NCBI GenBank assembly: GCA_958299035.1
Contig: CATQJL010000305.1
Coordinates: forward strand, 72,136,792-72,200,791
From: Cylicocyclus nassatus
Lineage: Eukaryota > Nematoda > Chromadorea > Rhabditida > Strongylidae
Length of the DNA stretch: 64,000 nucleotides
Direction: 5' to 3'
Position 1 is the stretch's first letter. Every line of letters begins with the position of its first letter. The position numbers were made by a program, and so were the translations under genes. Below the pieces are notes generated by a model. That model saw only the letters and a program-made list of their open reading frames with translations, was not told where the DNA came from and searched no databases. This document shows, one piece after another, positions 56,165 to 64,000 of the stretch.

Positions 56165-56379
56165 ATACATATATGCCTGAAACCAAATCGTTTAGGCACA
56201 GCTGTGCATGAATTACACAGATACGCGTCCCACAATAGCAAAACAGTGCGAGCTACCAAATTCATCTTTGCTGTACAAGGAAAAGAATTACTCAACCACA
56301 CACAAATGCAAATAATCCTCGCATTTTGGAATAGAGAAGAATAATACAAATTGCAAATTTCGTATACCATCACCATTAG

Positions 56380-58945
56380 TCTCGCGAGGGAGAACGTGAG
56401 ATATACCGGATAGCGAGAAGAAGAGCGAATAGTACAAAAGATATGAAAGTCTTCCTTCATGTCAAAGACAAACTTGGTAGGACGCTAAGAAAACCAGAGG
56501 ACATCACCGAGAGATGGAGAACCTACTTCGAGGAAATGGCTACCACAGGCCACACCATGAACTTCACCGCAGAAGCCAGTCCCATGAAAGACCAGTGCCA
56601 GCAGTTACGTAAGAGTAAGTATGGCTAGAGATAAGAAGAACAAAAAGTGGCAAAGCGACTGGTCCAGACGACATACCAAGCGACTTCTGGAAAATATGTG
56701 GACATTCCAGAGCCACACGGCTAAAGAGTCCCTCAATCAAATCATAAGGAGAGTAAGAGTATAGCGCAAGAGTATACCTCGCGACTGATACACCAGCACG
56801 ACAATTTCGATATGGACTAACAAAGGAGACATAGCAGACTGCGCATCCTACCGGCCAATCCGACTGATGAGCCACACTCCAAAAATCTGAGAGATTGATC
56901 GAAATGCGCCTTTGTGATATCGTAAAGTTGTCACCGAATCAGTGCGGATTCGTGAAGAAAGTAGGTATTATACAACTGACGCAATCCACTCCGCACGGAT
57001 AGTGATAAAGAAATACAAAGAGAAGCAGAAGGAATTGCATTCAGCCTTCCTGGATCTAGAGAAAGCGTTCGATAAGGTGCCCCACGAAGTCATATGGTGG
57101 ACCTTACAGAAACACCTGGTGCCAAAGGAGTACGTTCAGTGGATAAAGATGATCTACTGCGGCGTTTCAAGCCACGTGCAAACAGCCGCAGGGCAGTTGA
57201 AAGAATTCCAAATCAAGGTTGGAGTACATCACATCATTATGATGAACGTCGTGATGGAACGCTCAGACGTAAACCTCCTTGGACACTTCTTTACGCAGAT
57301 GATGTGGTCTTGGTAGCAAGTACCAGAAAGCAGCTACAAGACGAGGTACAAAACTGGAAAAACAGGTTAGAGTTATATGGCCTGAAGCTCACCACCAGGA
57401 AGACAAAATATTAGGTTGTCCCGAAACTTTTGTCCGTTTCTTTCATCGCTCACCAAAACTCAAAGAACACCTTTCCATAGACGACCTAGGTACCCCTTGA
57501 TTCAAATTTTTATCCTCTTTCTTACAGCCATTTTTGCTTACTGATCTACCTTGTCTTTGCAATGTTATCGCCATGTTTTGAGCAGTTTAGCAGTAACGCC
57601 AAATTTTTCCTGAATTTTAAAAATTTTCATTCTGATGTTTTCAGAGAGTACTGATAACGCTTATGTAGAGCAAACCTTTGACTACATTGCATTCACTTTG
57701 AATCACATGAGCCATGTTTACCAAGTCCGTCATAATTATTTGTCTGATAAAATTGCGGCTTTTTAATTACGCTTACAACGTAAAAGTACCGAAAATTTCA
57801 AGAAGCTGCTTTTTCAAAGCAAATCAAACTTGGTTATGTTGCATAATCAATGTTTGATGAGAATCTTTTTCAATTCACAGAAAGTTCAGAAGCTTTCATG
57901 TATTTGCTGCAGTTGCGTGTTTCATGATTTTGCCAAAAATAGAGACCTCGAAAGAAATAATTTTTTGAAGCTAAAAACAGCAGATTAGGAGAATCGAAAA
58001 GCACCAACTTGTTGCCCGAGAATTGCCTTATCCCTTTCCGAAGCTCTGAAATGAAATTTTCAACAATTAGCCCAACTTTGAGCAGACAAAATTGACGGGT
58101 GGAGAATTTTGGCAATTAGCAAAAAAGCATGCAAGACTGTGGATCGAATACGTATCCATAAGAAAGAGAAGGAAAAGCTGCATCAAATGCATGTTGAAAC
58201 ACATTCAGTTGCTTATTGTATATGGTTTTATAGTGGTTTGAAAAAACAGACAAAACTTTCGGGACAACCTAATATGTGGAAGTGGGGAAACAAACTGCTG
58301 GTAGTACCATAAGCCTTGTGATGAGCTGAAGAAAACAACGTCATACAAGTACCTAGGCAGTCACATCTTGACGGAGGGAGGCTTACAAGGGGAGGTCGCA
58401 AGCAGGATGAACACAGCATGGATGAAATGGGGACCCTAACAGGAGTTTTGTGCGATAGAAGAATGCCAGTGTAACTTACTTCCCAACTGTACCGGACCGT
58501 TATCCGCCCAGCAGCGCTGTATGGCAGTGAATGCTGCCGTGTACGCAGAACGAGGAGCGCAAGTTTAGTGTCATGGAAACATGGATGCTACGATGACCTT
58601 AGGAGTCACACTAAAGAATCATATCTGCTGTGACACTATACGAACGCAAATGAAAGTAGCTCCAATTGCCCAGAAAATGCAGGGAAGGAGGTTACGATGG
58701 TATGGGCATGTGCGCAGAAGAGATGAGTCACATCACGAAGTTTCCTGGCTTTGGAGGCACCAGGCAAAAGACACAGAGGTAGACCCAGATGGGTGAATGG
58801 ACAGAATCAAGGCCGACCTGCGAGAACTTGGGTAGACGAGAACCTTGCCTCACATAGAACTAACTACATGGAGACATGTCGTTCTATGTGGGGCGAATCC
58901 TGTATAAGCAAGACACATGCGAGGATAAAAAAATTATGTCTTTGA
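56380..58945 (+). pseudogene. RTE-like retrotransposon polyprotein, decayed and interrupted
   Basis: Reverse transcriptase of an RTE-type LINE on the plus strand. Readable in order: EIYRIARRRANSTKD (from about 56400), ITERWRTYFEEMA, AFLDLEKAFDKVPHEVIW (57038-57091), a frame change near 57270, LYADDVVLVAST (57288-57323) with the catalytic YADD, LELYGLKLTTRKTKY, then the insertion 57411-58272, SYKYLGSHI, RTVIRPAALYGSECC (58490-58534), RRLRWYGHVRRRDES (58686-58730) and GKRHRGRPRWVNG. The GVHQGSxLSP motif expected between the two blocks is missing (only VGVHH remains), so a small deletion removed it. Endonuclease domain absent: 5' truncated. Confidence 0.85.
57411..58272. mobile_element. Mariner-like element inserted in the RTE remnant
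   Basis: TTAGGTTGTCCCGAAACTTT and its near-complement are the ends, TA on both sides (57409-57410, 58273-58274). About 35-bp terminal repeats. The interior is not palindromic and has no transposase I can read. Removal restores the RTE reading TRKTKY then MWKWG. Confidence 0.82.
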
Positions 58946-59267
58946 AGATTGAGCATGTCAATTTTTTTATACTCAGCGAAAACTGGTCTCATTTTTTTTC
59001 ATTCTAATGAAACTTCTGAGATCAAAGTTTTGCCTAACTTCAATGGCAATAAAGGAAGAAAGTTAATTGAGCAGGCTGCACAAAGCATACGTAATCAAGG
59101 CTATCTGTTGTTGAATGGTTATGGTCGTGACTTAAGCATTAGGAAAGGCTCTAAGAGTGCTTGATTTACAAAAGCTTCCAAGTTTTGATAGGTAACAATT
59201 ATATAGATTTAACTGCACTGTCAGTGTTTTCTTTTTAAATCTTCAATTATAGCATATATTGCAAATA

Positions 59268-60904
59268 CTAGGCTGTTGCATAAGTTCTGTCCGATTTGAA
59301 TTTTTGAGTTTAAAATGTCATAACTTCTTTCAGAGTCAACTTTTTTCCAAGGTCTTAGTTTCTATGTGTTGAGCAGTCCCTTGGCTAAAAAATGCATATT
59401 GAGATCTGCGCAAATCTTTGTTAAGGAAGAACCAAGAATGCAAAAACTTCGCAGCGTTCTTCTTCGAATCTGTCTTTTTTGACATGGTAACGCTCCCTTA
59501 TGAAAATTGATAGGCATCTTTTCTAATAATGGATGGATAGAGAAATTTTCGTAGATTATTATGCAACATAAAAGAGCCCATAGGGTTTGCGCTGCCGAGA
59601 GATTTTCTTGACCGAACAAAAAATTAGCCACTTTTTGACCTCGCTTCAGCACATGTGTGCATGCCTATTTATGAACTACGAACGTTTTACAACTGACGTG
59701 AGCGCCGAAAAGGAATTGGTGGATGGGCCCTGTTAGCTCTTGCTTTGCCCTAGCACCTCCAACTTTGAGCTTGTCGATTACTTCTATTCGCAGAAAGTTA
59801 TTGCTTGTAAAACATCTATACCAAAGATTTATGTTCGAGGATAAATTTCACTAGCAAGAGGTATTCTTCATGGGACCGAACTTCTGCATATACTAGCATT
59901 CCATACCCTTATTCCGAAGCCAATGAAAGAACCTGACTTGAAGGGCGCATTGTGGAGATATCCTCGCAAGGACATATTTCTAGGGATAGAACGTACCTCG
60001 GCCACTTAGGGCCGCATGCACTAACCTCCCCGCGGGGAGGGGATCGCAGCTTAAAAGAGAGCTTTATATTTCGAAACTCCAGATACCTGGATTTTACGTT
60101 GTGTACCTATCCGTAAGTATTCCTACTACCCTTCACTATGAACATGTTGAACAGGAGCGAGAAGCTGTACAAACCGCATTTTTCAGCTTTTGTATGATCC
60201 CTGATGATCCCCGGCGCTTTTCTTTGAAGTCATTTTTCTTTCTCCGAAGTTAACGAAAACCTTCCAAAGTTGTGCAGATTATCTAACCCGACTGTGCTAA
60301 GCATGTTGCTGATAAGAACAAATGATGTTTTGAATCATGAAATTTTCGATGATCCACAGGTCGAAATTTGAGGTTTACCGAAAAATTCGACTTTTCAAAA
60401 ACTCATTTGTTCTCATCAGCAGCATGCTTAGCACTGTTGTGTTAGATGTTCAGTACAACTTTGGAAGGTTTTGTTAACTTCGGAGAAAGAAAAATGACTT
60501 TAAAGAAGAGCGCCGGGGATCATCAGGGATCATACAAAAGCTGGAAAATGCGGTTCGTACAGCTTCTCGCTCCTGTTCAACATGTTCATAGTGAAGGGTA
60601 GTAGGAATAGTTACGAATAGGTACACAACGTGAGATCCAGGTATCTGGAGTTTCGAAATATAAAGCTTTCTTTTAAGCTGCGATCCCCTCCCCGCGGGGA
60701 GGTTAGTGCATGCGGCCCTTAGAGATTTCAGGCCTGTGATCTCCGTACACTAAGAATTTTATTGAATTCTGGTATGCTTTAGAAAGCGCAAGGAAAGCAC
60801 TTTTCAATGATACCAACCGTATCGAATTAGAGATGAAATTCTCTTAGAACAGCTGCTTCAAACATGAGGCAAAAAAATCGGACAGAACTTATGCAACAGC
60901 CTAG
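59268..60904. mobile_element. Mariner-like element (CTAGGCTGTTGCATAAG ends)
   Basis: CTAGGCTGTTGCATAAGTTC and its exact complement, TA at 59266-59267 and 60905-60906. Terminal repeat about 30 bases. It contains the Harbinger-like foldback 60009-60718; without that the element is about 925 bp. No transposase recognised; the open frame at 59652-59362 has no resemblance to one. Confidence 0.8.
60009..60718. mobile_element. PIF/Harbinger-like foldback nested in 59268-60904
   Basis: GGGCCGCATGCACTAACCTC and its complement, TTA at 60006-60008 and 60719-60721. Arms nearly perfectly complementary. It shares the end pattern, GATCCCC motifs and GCTAAGCATG/TGCTTAGC centre with 53116-53860, so the two are sister families. 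Confidence 0.87.
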
Positions 60905-61193
60905 TATTATGTTGTCAAAAGTTTGGAGGACGAGTATGATTAGTAGCATGACGCACTGCTATGACCACCGGACCGATGTCTCTTTCCTCAGTCAATGCCC
61001 TCTGCCCTCCGGTAAGTTGGCATCGCAGTCTGGAAGAAACAAAGCAGTGGTTTCATAATCGGCTTACCACTGCAATTCATTGTAAAGGTTGGTATGCTTA
61101 CAGCCTCTTCGACTATTGAGTAAAACTTATAGGGTAAGCCGGCAGACAGTATTGAAGACGTCGATTTTTTTTATCCTTTATTATCCTTTATCA

Positions 61194-63863
61194 TCAATAA
61201 CTGTGGTAAACTTCTTCCATCTCGTCCATTGTCCATCGACCGTTTTCCACAACATTGAAATGTGAAGAATACCATGAAAAGTTATTTGTAGAATGATCGC
61301 GTTTCCACTCAGGTCCGTATTCCTTCTACAAAAATGTATCCATTAGCCAAATGACGCTTTGCAGATTTTGACGTTCCATTCGCTCATTTTTTGGTTCTGG
61401 TCTAAATTAACAATCTTAGACATACCTCAATCACAGTTTGAGTATTACAAGGAACCCAAAAAATATGGCCGAGTAGATCTCCCGCGCATATTTTAGAAAT
61501 CCTGAGAATGCCAAGGTTTCAGTTGTAAAAAATGGTACATCGGATACGCGAATAAATTTTTATGATACAAAGACACACCTAGGATAGGAGTATTTATATT
61601 TTTTAGCATCTGATGCCAATCCAGCTACCCAGGATTCGTTAGCTATAGTGTAGAGCCAGAATACATCCATCAAAGGTGCGTTTCTACCAGCCGGTAGTAA
61701 TGTGAACTCCAGTGAATTATTTAACTGCATGTGATTGATTCGGAGTACAGGTGTCTTCCCAATAACTTCTCATTATACTTACCTACCGTTCCAAGTTTTC
61801 TTTTGAGAAAAAGCTCTGACTGGTTGCTTTGCAAGTGTTCAAGCAGCGCAGGTCTATACTCGTTGATAGGTGCTGCGAAATCAACATCCATTGTGTGTGG
61901 AATAATATTGCATTCGCGGTACCAGCCTAGAAATCAAAGGATTATGAGATTTCTATTCAATTACTTATTGATTAATTGATGTTATTGCGAAGTGTCATTT
62001 TTCTGCGCAAACCCGAGGGTCAAGTATTTATCATTCATTGTTAGAGAGTGTGCTTTGAACATAGATGTTCATAATCTTCCGCGCGAAGCGCTTGCTGCTT
62101 TCCTCATTAAAGCATCCGCTTTCGTTTGGAACATTTTTATGCAAAATTCAATTCAAACACCTTACCTAACAATGAGCCACCGGCGAGAAATGGGAAAACG
62201 TTGAAGGACACAAAAGAAGCATGAGTGATGACATCGCTTGCACTGTTTCATCTTTCGGAAGGATCGGAAGCTCCGTTCCATTTCGGGACATATCCACATT
62301 CAGACAATTGATAAATATCGACCTCTTCCAATACTGCAGAAAGCGTATGATGTTGACGGGTATCAAAATATTTCCACGATTCTCGAAAGGTAATCTGCAA
62401 TCATCTGGATGTTCAAAATTGATAGGTTTTAAAGAAAGCCCCTAGTGATCGTGAAATATCCTCTAAATTGTATAAGTTTTCCAGGCTCTGACTCGGCATG
62501 GACGCCGAAGCCTCGGCTCAATAAAGGTTAACACCACCTTCAGTCCAGGTTACAAAATAATCAATACCTGTTCTCTATTTCTTACTCGTCCATAATTAAC
62601 ATTCTTTGTGCTTTATAGGATGAAAAGGCTTACTTATAATACATCTGATTTTTATCTATGTCAGAGCTCAATTTATGCACTGCAACAAAAAATCTTTCCA
62701 ACCTCAAAATTCTCAAAAAAAATTTTGCTGTTAATTTTCTGCACTAAACATGGAACCAGTTTTGATTATTTGAAAGAAAAGGTTGTCTTTGAAACTCGCA
62801 GCTGTGCTCAATCAAAGATTCGAGCACATACTTTGGAAGCTGTCAAACTTTCTCCTGACTGTAACTCTTTTTGCAGCAAGCGTCGATTCTATTCGGTGAG
62901 AATCGCGATGCCTTGATGATGACTCCAAATATTGCAGATGTTCTAAGCATAACTGCAATGATCAAAATTTGGCTTACCCCCTGTAAAAGAAAAGGATTTG
63001 AAAGGATTGGTTTTTTGAAAAAGTGGATTTTAGAGTGCAGATAATGTAGATATCACATTTTTTGGAAGAAGTTCTGCATGTAGCGCCCCCAGACATAGAA
63101 TGCACTCGTAAGGACCATAGATGATTACAGCATTTGGGATGTCTAGCGCTTATTTTACTTGAGATAGTCTTGCGCAAGCAGTCCAATTTTTGAGATACAC
63201 CTCTTTTCCCTCTGAACATGTTTTCGAAAAATATCTGCTGAAAAGCCAACAACATGGCACCATTTTCTTGGCAACAAACTTGCTCCTCTCATAAAGGATT
63301 GCTTTACGTGTGCTACGATTTGACCTCCTGCAACCCTGGGGACATTCTGCACAATCTTATAGACATAAGTGTGGTAAATTTTTGCTTAGTCGTTGTAACG
63401 GGAAGCTTACCTTGGTATAATCCTTGCATGATTGTCGTAAATTAGTATGTAGTTGTTATTGGTTTGATTGTCGTAATAGAAGATGTCGTATGTTTGAAGT
63501 TCCGATCCATCAATATGGTTTATGTACTTGATGTCTACTGCAAGCTTGATTTTCCGCTTCGATGTGCTATACCCTTTGTATAAAGCAATGAGTAAGCGAG
63601 TGTCGATCAGTATCGCAGGGAATGACGGGATGATGCTGTCAAGCAAAGTCAAAACGCTGATCTACAAGCAAAGTCATATTTTTGGAGCAAATTTTTCGGG
63701 AATGTACCTTTTCTTGTCGCAAATCGAGAGGTGTTGAAAATATCTGCGAGAAAGTGAGGGATGATGAGCGCATCCATTCGTGTTGATGAAGTTTGAGATA
63801 CACGAATATTATAGACGCAAGAATAATTCCGGCAAACACAGCACCACTCCTGCGCGGCTTCAT
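61194..63863 (-). CDS. Fukutin/LicD-like phosphotransferase, type II membrane protein
   Basis: Fukutin-like protein, a Golgi/ER enzyme family that transfers sugar-phosphate groups onto glycans. Eight exons: 63863-63708, 63661-63411, 63327-63201, 62441-62166, 61926-61787, 61724-61579, 61501-61426, 61325-61194; about 430 residues. Exon 1 gives an N-terminal anchor (SGAVFAGIILASIIFVYL). Family core: FPFLAGGSLL at the end of exon 4, GWYRECNIIPHTMDVDFAAP in exon 5 with the DxD acid pair, ALLEHLQ, KRKLG, LEFTLLPAGRNAPLMDVFW in exon 6, KICAGDLLGHIFWVPC in exon 7, and KEYGPEWKRDHS ending VYHSY in exon 8. All introns have GT/AG. Exon 4 needs a frame change of one base near 62195-62215: its 5' part is open in one frame (GTELPILPKDETVQAM) and the core in another. 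An in-frame ATG at 63953 is an alternative start. Intron 3 (760 bp) may hide a small exon. Confidence 0.8.
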
Positions 63864-64000
63864 TTGAAGATCTCTAAACACGCGATTTGAAAAAAAACAA
63901 GGTCGAGCCACATTGTCTGTCATATCATGCGGACAGTGAAGATTTAGTTTCAAGAATTTACCGAAAATAAGCTTTTTAACAATGCTATTTACCAGTACAA
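63864..64000. other. 5' flank of the fukutin-like gene
   Basis: Immediately upstream of the chosen start. The frame stays open to ATG at 63953, so the true start may lie here. No promoter element or splice-leader acceptor that I can call. Confidence 0.4.

Overview
This is nuclear DNA from a multicellular animal, almost certainly a nematode. The evidence is spliced genes with short introns and T-rich acceptors (usually TTTCAG or TTTAG), two genes of the nematode-restricted Srab class of seven-transmembrane chemoreceptors, and a fukutin/LicD-like gene of the type seen in nematodes. The RTE-like retrotransposon resembles those common in strongylid (hookworm/trichostrongyle) genomes, so that group is my best guess, but the species cannot be fixed. 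The window is gene-poor and dominated by transposon debris; nothing looks bacterial and there is no CRISPR array.

Host genes: (1) an Srab receptor on the minus strand, apparently one gene from 11889 down to 674. Its intron 2 is about 7.7 kb and packed with transposons, and exon 4 is broken. (2) An intact-looking Srab paralogue on the minus strand, 43447 down to 40360, six exons, 347 residues. Five of the six paired exons match in length or nearly so, which is how the broken copy was assembled. (3) A fukutin-like type II membrane protein on the minus strand, 63863 down to 61194, eight exons, with one apparent frameshift just before the catalytic block. (4) Unrecognised coding fragments near 305-448, 6982-8220, 19345-19626 and 45986-46277.

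Mobile DNA, left to right: a Penelope-like 3' end (6290-6730); a palindromic mariner-like MITE next to a 521-bp tandem array (8585-10552); a decayed Penelope-like reverse transcriptase split by a MITE (16360-18420); two TTAA-flanked MITEs (19858-20962); a 1.17-kb palindrome with a mariner-like palindrome at its exact centre (25991-27162); a frameshifted CR1/Jockey-like LINE (29425-33200); GC-rich foldbacks (37927-38256); a MITE with a perfect 9-bp target duplication (38701-38845); an inverted pair of tRNA-like SINE units (38909-39728); nested TA-targeting elements (44398-45967 and 51324-52601); a hAT-like element with an 8-bp target duplication (49146-50769); two PIF/Harbinger-like foldbacks with TTA duplications (53116-53860 and 60009-60718); and an RTE remnant interrupted by a mariner-like element (56380-58945). 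Several elements sit inside others, giving a readable order of insertion. I did not find a convincing new functional system. The most interesting items are the nested palindromes, the tRNA-like foldback, the gene-fragment repeat whose reading frame survives compensating indels, and the transposon-swollen receptor gene.

Intron/exon limits were set by eye and may be off by a few bases.
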